From the NCBI RefSeq assembly GCF_005876985.1, contig NZ_VAHD01000001.1, positions 992,001 to 1,056,000 of the forward strand: DNA of 64,000 nt, read 5' to 3'. Made by a program: the position numbers and the translations under genes. The first letter of the stretch is position 1, and every line of letters begins with the position of its first letter. The notes below the pieces were generated by a model. The model ran no database searches. It was not told where the DNA came from and saw only the letters and a list, made by a program, of their open reading frames with translations. Below are positions 43,932 to 52,514 of the stretch, in pieces. Source of the stretch: Rhodoferax bucti (GTDB lineage Bacteria > Pseudomonadota > Gammaproteobacteria > Burkholderiales > Burkholderiaceae_C).

Positions 43932-44458
43932 TCATGCGTCAAGGGCAGCAACTGCTGCTGCCGGCCAAGCCGCTGTTTATTTGGGGCAGTTTGTTGGCGG
44001 CCTTGTTGATCAATATGTTGTTCAACATGGGCTTGTGGGGCCGTGCGGCTTGGATGCCGGATGTGCTTGCCCTGGTCTTGGTGTTTTGGACGGTGCACCA
44101 GCCGTTGCGCGTCAGTATTGGTGCGGCCTTTGTGTTCGGCTTGTTCATGGATGTCCACCAAGGCGCACTGCTGGGCCAGCATGCGATGTCGTACACCGTG
44201 CTGAGTTTTATGGCGATCACGGTACACCGCCGTTTGTTGTGGTTCTCGGTGCCGTCACAGGCCGCGCAGGTGTTCCCGCTGTTTGCGGTGGCGCATGCGC
44301 TGGAGTTGTTGTTGCGTTTGTCGGGTGGCGGCGCGTTTCCGGGTTGGTTGCTCCTGTTGGCACCGGTGTTGGAGGCCGCGCTATGGCCTGTGGCCAGTGT
44401 GCTGTTGCTGGCTCCCCAGCGCCGCGCACCGGACCCCGATGAAAATCGCCCCCTCTAA
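43928..44458 (+). CDS. mreD: Rod-shape-determining protein MreD
   Basis: This 176-residue membrane protein has about five helices (LFIWGSLLAALLINMLF, PDVLALVLVFW, IGAAFVFGLFMDVHQGALLG). It partners MreC in the elongasome. ATG at 43928 overlaps the mreC stop by four bases, which decides the start. mrdA follows after 12 bases. Confidence 0.93.
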   Translation: MIMRQGQQLLLPAKPLFIWGSLLAALLINMLFNMGLWGRAAWMPDVLALVLVFWTVHQPLRVSIGAAFVFGLFMDVHQGALLGQHAMSYTVLSFMAITVHRRLLWFSVPSQAAQVFPLFAVAHALELLLRLSGGGAFPGWLLLLAPVLEAALWPVASVLLLAPQRRAPDPDENRPL

Positions 44459-44470
44459 GGTGCCCGCTGC

Positions 44471-46417
44471 ATGACCGAGTTGCGCAATGTGCAGGTGGAC
44501 CTGGCGCGGTTCCGCACCCGGGTGTTTGTGGTCAGTGTGCTGGTGCTCGCCTGCTTTGTGTTGCTGCTGGCACGGCTGATGTACCTGCAGATCTACCGGC
44601 ATGACGATTTGCGCGCGCAGGCCGAGAGCAACCGGACATCGATTGTGCCTATCGTGCCCAACCGGGGCCTGATCGTCGACCGCAATGGTGTGGTGTTGGC
44701 GAGCAATTACTCGGCTTACACCCTGGAAATTACGCCGTCCAAAAGCGGTGGCGTAGAAGAAACCCTGGAAGAGCTGTCCAAGGTCGTGGACATCACGCCG
44801 CGTGACCGTCGCCGTTTCAAGAAGCTGATGGACGAGTCCAAGAGCTTCGAGTCCTTGCCCATACGCACCCGCTTGACGGACACCGAGGTGGCGCGCTTTG
44901 CCGCGCAGCGCTTCCGCTTTCCCGGGGTGGAGATCAAGGCGCGCCTGTTTCGCAACTACCCCTATGGCGAGTTGGCCAGCCATGTGATCGGCTACATCGG
45001 CCGTATCAACCCTTCGGAAAAAGAGAAGATTGACGACAGCGACGACCAGGCCAACTACCGTGGCACCGAATACATTGGCAAGCTTGGCGTGGAGCAGAGC
45101 TTTGAGCCGGTGCTGCATGGCGTGACCGGGGTAGAGCGCATCGAAACTTCTGCTGGCGGGCGCGCGGTGCGCAAGCTCGCCAGCAACCCGTCCACCCCCG
45201 GCAACGTGGTGGTGCTGTCCATCGACATCAAGCTGCAAAAGCTGATTGAAGAGATGTATGGCACCCGGCGTGGTGCGCTGGTGGCCATGGACCCCAAAAC
45301 CGGTGAAGTGCTGGCGTTCGTGAGCAAACCGACCTTCGACTCCAACCTGTTTGTAGAAGGCATTGACCAGGAAAACTGGCAAATGCTCAACGAGTCCATC
45401 GACAAGCCGCTGCTCAACCGCGCGCTGCGCGGCACCTACCCGCCGGGCTCCACCTACAAGCCTTTCATGGCGCTGGCGGCGTTGGAGACGGGCACGCGCA
45501 CACCGCAGACCCTGATCAATGACCCCGGGTTTTACATGTTCGGTGGCAACCGCTTCGGCAGCCCCGAGAACGAGCGCGGCGGCATCATGGACATGCGCCG
45601 CGCCATCGTGGAGTCCAGCAACGTGTACTTCTACTCCTTAGCCAACGAGCTGGGCGTGGACACCATGCACGACTTCATGAAGCCCCTGGGCTTCGGGCAA
45701 ATCACCGGCATTGACATCAATGGCGAGGTGCGCGGCGTGCTGCCGAGCCAGGAGTGGAAGCGCAAGTACTACAAGCGCCCCGAGCAGCAGAAGTGGTATG
45801 CGGGCGAAACCATTTCGCTGGGCATTGGCCAGGGTTACAACAGCTTCACCATGCTGCAGATCGCGCAAGCGGTGTCCACCGTGGCCAACAACGGCGTCAA
45901 ACACAAGCCGCAATTGGTGATTGCCACCCAGGATGCCACCACCCGTGTGCGCACCCCGATTGCCCCCGAGCCGCCGATTGACTTGGCCTTCAAGCCGGAG
46001 AACCTCAAAGTGGTGCGTGACGCCATGGTGGGCGTGACGCAAGGCGGCACGGGCACCCGGGTGTTTGCCGGCGCCGGTTACCTCAGTGGTGGCAAAACGG
46101 GTACCGCGCAGGCAGTGAGTCTGGGCAAAAACCAGAAGTACAACGCCTCGGCCATGGAAGAGCACCAGCGTGACCACTCGCTCTATATCGCGTTTGCCCC
46201 GGCGGATGACCCCAAGATCGCGCTGGCCGTGATTGTGGAAAACGCGGGCTTCGGCGCGGCCTCTGCCGCCCCGATTGCGCGTCGCACCTTCGACTATTGG
46301 TTACTGGGCCAGTACCCCAGCGAGGAAGATCTGGCGGCGGTCAGTCAAGGCAAGGCAACGGCGCCGATTGGCAAGCCACGCGTTGCCAAAGACATTCCGT
46401 TGCCCGCAGGCCGATAA
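44471..46417 (+). CDS. mrdA: Peptidoglycan transpeptidase PBP2
   Basis: This 648-residue class B penicillin-binding protein crosslinks peptidoglycan during elongation. An N-terminal helix (VVSVLVLACFVLLLARLMYL) is followed by a pedestal domain (RGLIVDRNGVVLASNYSAYT) and the transpeptidase. The active-site Ser-x-x-Lys is in YPPGSTYKPFMAL, Ser-x-Asn in VESSNVYFYSLA and Lys-Thr-Gly in SGGKTGTAQAVS. It ends the mreBCD-mrdA operon. The usual next gene, rodA, is absent; a convergent TSUP gene follows 16 bases on. Confidence 0.96.
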   Translation: MTELRNVQVDLARFRTRVFVVSVLVLACFVLLLARLMYLQIYRHDDLRAQAESNRTSIVPIVPNRGLIVDRNGVVLASNYSAYTLEITPSKSGGVEETLEELSKVVDITPRDRRRFKKLMDESKSFESLPIRTRLTDTEVARFAAQRFRFPGVEIKARLFRNYPYGELASHVIGYIGRINPSEKEKIDDSDDQANYRGTEYIGKLGVEQSFEPVLHGVTGVERIETSAGGRAVRKLASNPSTPGNVVVLSIDIKLQKLIEEMYGTRRGALVAMDPKTGEVLAFVSKPTFDSNLFVEGIDQENWQMLNESIDKPLLNRALRGTYPPGSTYKPFMALAALETGTRTPQTLINDPGFYMFGGNRFGSPENERGGIMDMRRAIVESSNVYFYSLANELGVDTMHDFMKPLGFGQITGIDINGEVRGVLPSQEWKRKYYKRPEQQKWYAGETISLGIGQGYNSFTMLQIAQAVSTVANNGVKHKPQLVIATQDATTRVRTPIAPEPPIDLAFKPENLKVVRDAMVGVTQGGTGTRVFAGAGYLSGGKTGTAQAVSLGKNQKYNASAMEEHQRDHSLYIAFAPADDPKIALAVIVENAGFGAASAAPIARRTFDYWLLGQYPSEEDLAAVSQGKATAPIGKPRVAKDIPLPAGR

Positions 46418-46433
46418 GCGGGCGCTCAACGGG

Positions 46434-47198
46434 CTATATGCCGCGCAGGAAGGCGTCGTAAGCCGTCTTCAAAATCAGGGCCGACACCACGGCAATAAAC
46501 ACCGAGCGCACAAAACCCGTTCCGTGTTTGAGTGCCAAGTGGGTGCCGCCCAGGCTGCCCAGCACATTGGCCACCGCCATCACCACCACGTAGTGCCACC
46601 AGACATGGCCGGTGAGGCTGAACAGCACTAGCGCAGCCGAGTTGGAGGCGGTGTTGAGCACCTTGGCGCCAGCCGATGCGTGCAAAAAGTCGTAACCCAG
46701 TACCCGCACCAGCAGAAACACAAAAAAGCTGCCCGTGCCGGGGCCGAAAAATCCATCGTAAAAGCCGATACAAGCGCCGATACCGCAAGCCACCCACACC
46801 TCCTGCCGGCCGGCAAAGCGGGGCGTGTGCTGCTGGCCCAGGTCCTTTTTCATCAGGGTGTAGGCCAGCACCAGCACCAGAATGAACGGGAGCAGTTTGC
46901 GCATGTACTGGGGCGACACCATGGTTACCACCCAGGCACCACTCAGAGCAGCCGCAAAGCACACCAAGGTGGCCGGCAACATGGCCCGCCAGGCGAGGCT
47001 CACCCGGCGGTTGTACTGCACCGCTGCGAATGCGGTGCCTGCCACCGCCGCGCCCTTGTTGGTACCGAACAGGGTGGCCGGGTGGGCATTGGGAAACAAC
47101 GCAAACAGCGCCGGAGTGAGGATGAGGCCACCACCGCCCACGATCGAGTCAATAAAACCGGCCAGAGCCGAAGCGAGCGAGGCGATGAGCAATTCCAT
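46434..47198 (-). CDS. TSUP-family (TauE/SafE) membrane permease
   Basis: This 254-residue protein has about seven to eight hydrophobic segments and the family signatures LAGFIDSIVGGGGLILTPAL and LFGTNKGAAVAGTAFAAVQY in the N-terminal half, and IGFYDGFFGPGTGSFFVFL in the C-terminal half. TSUP permeases export sulfite, sulfonates or other small organosulfur or carboxylate anions. The substrate cannot be told and no sulfur genes are adjacent. It converges with mrdA. A dispersed repeat lies upstream. Confidence 0.9.
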   Translation of the reverse strand: MELLIASLASALAGFIDSIVGGGGLILTPALFALFPNAHPATLFGTNKGAAVAGTAFAAVQYNRRVSLAWRAMLPATLVCFAAALSGAWVVTMVSPQYMRKLLPFILVLVLAYTLMKKDLGQQHTPRFAGRQEVWVACGIGACIGFYDGFFGPGTGSFFVFLLVRVLGYDFLHASAGAKVLNTASNSAALVLFSLTGHVWWHYVVVMAVANVLGSLGGTHLALKHGTGFVRSVFIAVVSALILKTAYDAFLRGI

Positions 47199-47234
47199 GC
47201 GGGGATTGTCGCATCCGCTAGACGCGCCCCTTTG

Positions 47235-47290
47235 CTCCTGATTTGATAGCTACTAGCGCATATTCCATGAGCGCTAGGACCTGATTTGAT
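47235..47290 (+). repeat. Dispersed repeat copy 7 (intergenic)
   Basis: CTCCTGATTTGATAGCTACT, then AGCGCATATTCCATGAGCGC and TAGGACCTGATTTGAT. This is a complete intergenic copy, 37 bases upstream of the TSUP start and immediately before a terminator. Confidence 0.92.
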
Positions 47291-47300
47291 GAGGAAAATA

Positions 47301-47329
47301 AAAAAGCACCGGGGTTGCCGGTGCTTTTG
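47301..47329 (-). terminator. Rho-independent terminator closing the antiporter-GMC operon
   Basis: AAAAGCACCGG and CCGGTGCTTTT form a long stem. On the minus strand it ends in a T-rich run (TTTTTTATTTT). It lies 26 bases beyond the stop of the small ORF at 47355. Confidence 0.85.
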
Positions 47330-47354
47330 TGAAGCTGCATCGTTATGTGCAGAA

Positions 47355-47474
47355 TTATTTGATGTGGTTTTTAGCCGTCTCCTCGGCGTCGTTTCTCGCT
47401 TGGCTTGGGGCCTCGCAGTTGCTGTGTGGTTCAGCGTTGAAAGGACTGTAGCCGCCCTGCATGCACTTGGGCAT
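47355..47474 (-). CDS. Small ORF, 39 residues, downstream of the GMC gene
   Basis: ATG at 47474 is preceded by AAGGG nine bases upstream and begins 13 bases after the GMC oxidoreductase stop. The product (MPKCMQGGYSPFNAEPHSNC, then EAPSQARNDAEETAKNHIK) is polar, has two Cys and no hydrophobic stretch. A terminator follows directly, so the ORF fills the only space between gene and terminator. I recognise no family. Codon choice looks plausible, but short length keeps confidence modest. Confidence 0.5.
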   Translation of the reverse strand: MPKCMQGGYSPFNAEPHSNCEAPSQARNDAEETAKNHIK

Positions 47475-47487
47475 CAGGACAAACCCT

Positions 47488-49227
47488 TCATTGCCGCAGT
47501 TCTGCGTCCTCTGCAATCCACTGGGCGGCCTTCTCGGCAATCATCAGCGTGGGCGAATTGGTGTTGCCACTAGTAATCAGGGGCATGACGCCCGCATCCA
47601 CCACCCGCAGCCCGGCGACGCCCCGCACTTTCAGGCGGCTGTCCACCACGGCCAGGGGGTCGTGGTCAGGGCCTTCCACGCGCCCCATCTTGGTGGTGCC
47701 TACGGGGTGGAAGATGGTGGTGGCAATGTCGCCGGCCAGCTGGGCCAGCTCCGCATCCGTCTGGAACTGCACGCCCGGCTTGTATTCCTCGGGCTGGTAC
47801 TTCTGAAGGGCGGGCTGCGCCACGATGCGGCGGGTGATGCGCAACGAATCTGCGGCCACCTGGCGATCCTCATCAGTGCTCAGGTAGTTGGGGGCAATGC
47901 GCGGTGCGGCGCGGAAGTCCGGGGACTGCAGGGTCACCGTGCCCCGGCTGGTGGGGTTGAGGTTGCACACACTGGCGGTGAAGGCATTGAAGGTGTGTAG
48001 CGGCTCCCCGAAGGCATCCAGGCTCAGCGGTTGCACGTGGTACTGGAGGTTGGGGTAGGGCCGGTCAGGGCTGCTGCGGGTGAAGGCGCCCAGCTGGCTG
48101 GGCGCCATACTCATGGGGCCGCTGCGCTTAAGGGCATATTCCAGCCCGATCTTGGCCTTGCCCCACAGGCTGTTGGCTTGGGTATTGAGCGTGGTGGTGT
48201 TCTTCACCTTGAAGACCGCGCGGATCTGCAGGTGGTCCTGCAGGTTGGCGCCCACCCCCGGCGTGTCTTGCGCCACCGGCACACCGTGGTTTTGCAGCAG
48301 GTTCGCAGGGCCGATGCCGGAGAGCTGCAGGATGTGCGGCGAGCCCACGGCCCCGGCACACAGCACGACCTCGGCACGGGCGGTGGCGGTCACCATCTCA
48401 CTGCCGTTCCACACCTGCACGCCGGTGCAGCGCAAGGGCGCATCCAGCGGGCCACTGCCCGCGTGGGGCTCTACTACCAGCTTGGCCACCTGGGCGCCAT
48501 TCCACAGCTCGAAGTTGGGGCGGGCGTAGCACATGGGGCGCAAGAAAGCTTTGGCGGTGTTCCAGCGCCAGCCGTTTTTTTGGTTCACCTCGAAGTAGCC
48601 CACGCCCTCGTTGTTGCCGCGGTTGAAGTCGTCGGTGGCGGGCACGCCGGCCTCGGTGGCCGCTTGGGCAAAGGCGTCCAGAATGTCCCAGCGCAGGCGT
48701 TGCTTTTCGACCCGCCACTCGCCCCCTGCCTTGTGGTGGCGCAGCACCTTGCCGTAGTCGGTGGTGACGTTTTGGATCAGGGGAGAGGCGCTGCCTTTGG
48801 CGCCGTGCGCGGCATTGGCACCTTGGTAGTGGTCTTCATGCAGCTTGAAATAGGGCAGGCTGTTGTCCCAGGTCCAGCTGGCGTCGCCGGTGAGCTGGGC
48901 CCAGCCGTCGTAGTCGCGGGCTTGGCCGCGCATGTAAATCATGCCGTTGATGCTGCTGCAGCCGCCCAGCGTCTTACCCCGGGGGTAACGCAGGCTGCGG
49001 CCATTCAGCCCGGCTTCGGCGGCGGTGTGGAACATCCAGTCGGTGCGCGGGTTGCCGATGCAATACAGGTAGCCCACCGGAATGTGAATCCAGTGGTAGT
49101 CGTCCTTGCGACCGGCCTCGATCAGCAGCACCCGCTTGGAGGCATTGGCGCTCAGGCGGTTGGCCAGTAGGCAGCCGGCGGTGCCTGCGCCGACGATTAT
49201 GTAGTCGAAAGTGGTGTCGTGGGTCAT
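47488..49227 (-). CDS. GMC-family FAD-dependent oxidoreductase
   Basis: This 579-residue flavoprotein of the choline dehydrogenase/alcohol oxidase group has the N-terminal Rossmann motif DYIIVGAGTAGCLLANRLS, the FAD-binding PRGKTLGGCSSINGMIYMRG, VVLCAGAVGSPHILQLSGIG (GMC signature 2) and a C-terminal catalytic His region TIFHPVGTTKMG with a following Asn in ITSGNTNSPTLMIAE. No signal peptide is visible. Alcohol, choline or another polyol substrate is possible. Its ATG overlaps the antiporter stop by four bases. Confidence 0.93.
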   Translation of the reverse strand: MTHDTTFDYIIVGAGTAGCLLANRLSANASKRVLLIEAGRKDDYHWIHIPVGYLYCIGNPRTDWMFHTAAEAGLNGRSLRYPRGKTLGGCSSINGMIYMRGQARDYDGWAQLTGDASWTWDNSLPYFKLHEDHYQGANAAHGAKGSASPLIQNVTTDYGKVLRHHKAGGEWRVEKQRLRWDILDAFAQAATEAGVPATDDFNRGNNEGVGYFEVNQKNGWRWNTAKAFLRPMCYARPNFELWNGAQVAKLVVEPHAGSGPLDAPLRCTGVQVWNGSEMVTATARAEVVLCAGAVGSPHILQLSGIGPANLLQNHGVPVAQDTPGVGANLQDHLQIRAVFKVKNTTTLNTQANSLWGKAKIGLEYALKRSGPMSMAPSQLGAFTRSSPDRPYPNLQYHVQPLSLDAFGEPLHTFNAFTASVCNLNPTSRGTVTLQSPDFRAAPRIAPNYLSTDEDRQVAADSLRITRRIVAQPALQKYQPEEYKPGVQFQTDAELAQLAGDIATTIFHPVGTTKMGRVEGPDHDPLAVVDSRLKVRGVAGLRVVDAGVMPLITSGNTNSPTLMIAEKAAQWIAEDAELRQ

Positions 49228-50495
49228 AGCATCAAAAAGCAGGCCGCTGCAACGGCGGTGGGGAGCAGGGCGCCGAGCAGCAAGCCGCCCGCACCGATCG
49301 ATTGGTCTTCAAAGCCCTGGCGCAGCAGAGCGGCTCCGGCGGGGTTGGGGGCGTTGGCAATCACCGTGAGCCCGCCGCCTGCGACCGCGCCCGCCATGAG
49401 CATGTACTGCGCGGCCGGCGAGATGCCCTGGATCAACGAGCCCAAGTAAGTGAGGGCTGCGTTGTCGGTCACCGCAGTCAAGGCCAGCGCTCCAAAGAAC
49501 AGCGCGGTGGGCGCCAGGCTGGACACGATGGGCTGCAGCCACCACTGCTGCATACCGCCCAGCACCACCAGTCCGGCCAGGAAAAAGCCCACGAGCAGGC
49601 CTTCTTTGAGAATCAGCGGCGTTTGGAATTTCGAGTAGGCCTGGGTGTACCCCAGGAAGAACAAAAACAGCCCCAAAAACAGCACCGGATGGTGGGCCAG
49701 CACCACCACGCCTGCCAGAAATGCTAGGTGCACCAGGCTCACGAGCCAGGGCACGGGCGCACCCGCAGGGGCGGTGGTGCGTGACGCGGGGGTCAGGTGC
49801 TTGCGCAGCAGCCACACCACCGTCGTGGCGTTGATGACGACCGCCAAGGCCGCCTTCCAGCCGAAGTGGCTGGCCATGTAGGCGGTGTCCCAGTGCCAGG
49901 TGGAGGCCACCATCAGCACCGGCGGCGCAGCGTACGAAGTGAGCGTGCCGCCGATGGAAATATTCACAAACAGGACCCCCAACGCTGCGTACTTGAGGCG
50001 CTCCGGCACCTCCGGGCGGAAGATTTGGGGCGCGAGCATGAGCGCGGCCAGCGTCATCGCCGCCGGCTCGGTGATCAAAGAACCCAGCAGAGGGACCGCC
50101 GCCAGGCCCAACCAAGCCAGCGCGATGGCCGGTGGCAGCGGCAGCAGGCGGCTGATGCCCGCCAGCGTGGCGCGCACGGCTTCCAACACCGGGCGGGAGG
50201 CCGCAATCACCATGACCACACACACAAACAAGGGCTCGGTGTATTGGCGCGACTCGGCGTAGCGAATCGCCTCCTGGCTGCCGGCCATCAAGGCCATGGC
50301 CGCCACCAGCACAAAGGCCCAGAAGCCGAACACCACCTCCACTTCGCCCAGCAAATGCAGCAGCCCCGCATGGGCCGGATGGCGGTGCGCGAGCGACTCA
50401 AAAAACTTGGCGCAAAAGGTGTGGACGAGGGCGATGCCAAAAAGCACCGCACCCACGAGCTGGAGTAAAGACGAGGTTTCAGCCATAGCGTGCAT
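49224..50495 (-). CDS. Putative Na+/H+ antiporter membrane protein
   Basis: This protein of about 423 residues has around eleven or twelve hydrophobic segments (for example LVGAVLFGIALVHTFCAKFF and PLLGSLITEPAAMTLAALML). It fits the ion-transporter-superfamily proteins annotated as putative Na+/H+ antiporters; the motif GSLITEPAAMT is typical. I used ATG at 50495; ATG at 50486 and TTG at 50513 are alternatives. The stop overlaps the GMC oxidoreductase start, so the two are one operon. The physiological ion is not proven. Confidence 0.82.
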   Translation of the reverse strand: MHAMAETSSLLQLVGAVLFGIALVHTFCAKFFESLAHRHPAHAGLLHLLGEVEVVFGFWAFVLVAAMALMAGSQEAIRYAESRQYTEPLFVCVVMVIAASRPVLEAVRATLAGISRLLPLPPAIALAWLGLAAVPLLGSLITEPAAMTLAALMLAPQIFRPEVPERLKYAALGVLFVNISIGGTLTSYAAPPVLMVASTWHWDTAYMASHFGWKAALAVVINATTVVWLLRKHLTPASRTTAPAGAPVPWLVSLVHLAFLAGVVVLAHHPVLFLGLFLFFLGYTQAYSKFQTPLILKEGLLVGFFLAGLVVLGGMQQWWLQPIVSSLAPTALFFGALALTAVTDNAALTYLGSLIQGISPAAQYMLMAGAVAGGGLTVIANAPNPAGAALLRQGFEDQSIGAGGLLLGALLPTAVAAACFLML

Positions 50496-50574
50496 TTTCT
50501 TGTTGGTCTGCAATGTAGCCTGCCTTGGTGAGCAGGTACCATGCGCAGCTTATTCACTCTGTATTTGCCGCATC

Positions 50575-51711
50575 GTGGAGGATACCCAGCCCGGACTCAG
50601 CACCACCCATGGCCCCGACGGTCTGCGCGTGGTGTTGCACGGCCGCTGGACGGCGGAGAGCCTCTCTGCCCCGCAGGTATGGGGGCGCTTGCAGCAGCAG
50701 TTGCAGCCGGTATCGGCCAACCGCGCGGGCGCGGCTCCGGTGGCGTGGGATGTGTCCTCGGTGCAGCGTCTGGACCATACCGGGGCGCAAGTGCTGTGGG
50801 ATGCCTGGGGCCGCCACTGGCCTGCGACCCTGCATGCCGAGCCGGTGCAAAAGGCCGTGCTGGAGCGCGTAGCCAGCTTCTCGGTGCCCATGCCCCCGCC
50901 AGAGTCGCCCAATGTGTTGTCCTTGTTTCTGGGGCTGGGGCGCCGTGTCAGCCGGGTGGGCTATCACGCTGCCGGTGCGGTGCGTCTGATGGGCCAGTTG
51001 CTGCTGGACATTTTGCAGCTGCTGCGCCATCCCCTGCACGCGCCGTGGCGCGATGTGTCTGGCCACCTGTACCGCATCGGCGCCACTGCGCTGCCCATTA
51101 CCGCCCTGGTGGGGTTTTTGATCGGCGTGGTGTTGGCCTACCTCATGTCCAAACAACTGCGCCAGTTCGGGGCCGACAGTTTTATCGTGAACATTCTCGG
51201 CCTGGCACTGATCCGCGAGCTGGGGCCGGTGCTGGCGGCCATTCTGGTTGCGGGGCGCTCGGGCTCGGCCATTACCGCGCAAATCGGTGTCATGCGGGTG
51301 ACCGAAGAGCTCGATGCCATGCGCGTCATGGGCATCCCCAAAGGGTTCCGGCTGGTCATGCCACGCACGCTGGCCATGGCGGTGGCGATGCCTCTGGTCA
51401 CCGTGTGGACCACGCTGGCTGCGATGCTCGGGGGCATGCTGGCGGCCGACCTGGCCATGGGCCTGACCCCAGCCTACTTTTTCACGGCGCTGCCCAAAAC
51501 CGTCAACATTGCCAACCTGTGGCTGGCGGTGGGCAAGTCCTGCGTGTTCGGGGTGCTGATTGCGCTGATTGCCTGCTACTACGGGCTGCGGGTGAAGCCC
51601 GACACCCAAAGCCTGGGCGAAGGCACGACCGCCTCGGTGGTGAGCTCCATCACCATGGTGATTCTGGTGGACGCCTTGTTTGCCGTCATCTTCAAATCGG
51701 TGGGGGTATGA
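50575..51711 (+). CDS. mlaE: MlaE-family lipid ABC transporter permease with N-terminal STAS domain
   Basis: This 378-residue protein has a STAS/MlaB-like domain in its first 110 residues (GLRVVLHGRWTAESL and VAWDVSSVQRLDHTGAQVLW). The MlaE permease follows (LIGVVLAYLMSKQLRQFGAD, LIRELGPVLAAILVAGRSGS, QIGVMRVTEELDAMRVMGIP). It moves phospholipid between the membranes with MlaF and MlaD. The start GTG at 50575 is the only plausible in-frame start before the STAS domain, although no ribosome site is visible. The stop overlaps the mlaF ATG. Confidence 0.9.
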   Translation: MEDTQPGLSTTHGPDGLRVVLHGRWTAESLSAPQVWGRLQQQLQPVSANRAGAAPVAWDVSSVQRLDHTGAQVLWDAWGRHWPATLHAEPVQKAVLERVASFSVPMPPPESPNVLSLFLGLGRRVSRVGYHAAGAVRLMGQLLLDILQLLRHPLHAPWRDVSGHLYRIGATALPITALVGFLIGVVLAYLMSKQLRQFGADSFIVNILGLALIRELGPVLAAILVAGRSGSAITAQIGVMRVTEELDAMRVMGIPKGFRLVMPRTLAMAVAMPLVTVWTTLAAMLGGMLAADLAMGLTPAYFFTALPKTVNIANLWLAVGKSCVFGVLIALIACYYGLRVKPDTQSLGEGTTASVVSSITMVILVDALFAVIFKSVGV

Positions 51712-52502
51712 ACTTGCCTGAGCCCATGGTGCGTATCGACAAGCTGTGGTCGGTGTTCAAAACGGCCGGCGTACCCACGGTGATTCACCAGGACCTCGAC
51801 CTGGACGTCGCCCAGGGCGAACTGCTGTCCATCGTGGGTGGTTCGGGTGGCGGCAAAACGGTGCTGTTGCGCCAGATGCTGGGGCTGGAAACCCCGGCCC
51901 GCGGCACGGTGACCGTGCAGGGCCGTCCTGCGGCGGAGCTAGGCCGCGCGGGCGCATCCAGCCGGGTGGGCATGCTGTTTCAGCACGGGGCCTTGTTTTC
52001 GGCGTTCACGGTGTTGGAAAACATCGCCTTCCCTTTGCGCGAGCGGGGTACCTTGCCCGCCCGCTTGGTGCGCGATGTGGCCATGGTCAAGCTGCAAATG
52101 GTGGGGCTGGATGCCAAGCACGCCCACAAAATGCCGGCAGACTTGTCGGGCGGCATGGTCAAGCGTGTGGCATTAGCGCGCGCGCTGGCCATGGACCCGC
52201 CCCTGCTGCTGCTCGACGAGCCCACCGCCGGGCTGGACCCGGACAGCGCAGACGCTTTTTGCGCCTTGCTGCAAAGCCTGCACCATGAGCTGGACCTGAC
52301 GGTGGTGATGGTGACGCACGATTTGGATACGATTTTCGAGCTCAGTACCCGCGTGGCGGTGGTGGCCGACAAGCATGTGGTCGTCAACGCCACCCCGCAG
52401 GCGGTGGTGGACTTTGACCACCCTTTTGTGCACGATTTTTTTCGGGGCGGCCGGGGTCGCCGCGCACAGGCACTGTTGCGCCCGCCGGTGCACCCCGCCT
52501 AG
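51708..52502 (+). CDS. mlaF: Lipid ABC transporter ATP-binding protein MlaF
   Basis: This 264-residue ATPase of the MlaFEDB complex has Walker A GGSGGGKTVLL, the Q-loop FQHGALFSAFTVLEN, signature LSGGMVKRVALARAL (the MlaF-type SGGM), Walker B LLLLDEPTAGLDP and the switch His in MVTHDLDTIF. ATG at 51708 overlaps the mlaE stop (ATGA) and gives the usual length. mlaD follows after 12 bases. Confidence 0.95.
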   Translation: MNLPEPMVRIDKLWSVFKTAGVPTVIHQDLDLDVAQGELLSIVGGSGGGKTVLLRQMLGLETPARGTVTVQGRPAAELGRAGASSRVGMLFQHGALFSAFTVLENIAFPLRERGTLPARLVRDVAMVKLQMVGLDAKHAHKMPADLSGGMVKRVALARALAMDPPLLLLDEPTAGLDPDSADAFCALLQSLHHELDLTVVMVTHDLDTIFELSTRVAVVADKHVVVNATPQAVVDFDHPFVHDFFRGGRGRRAQALLRPPVHPA

Positions 52503-52514
52503 AAAGACACAACG

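Noticed and set aside
50541..51707. Long N-terminal extension of the mlaF frame through mlaE
   Set aside because: The extension is an out-of-frame reading of mlaE. MlaF homologues start at the ATG at 51708.
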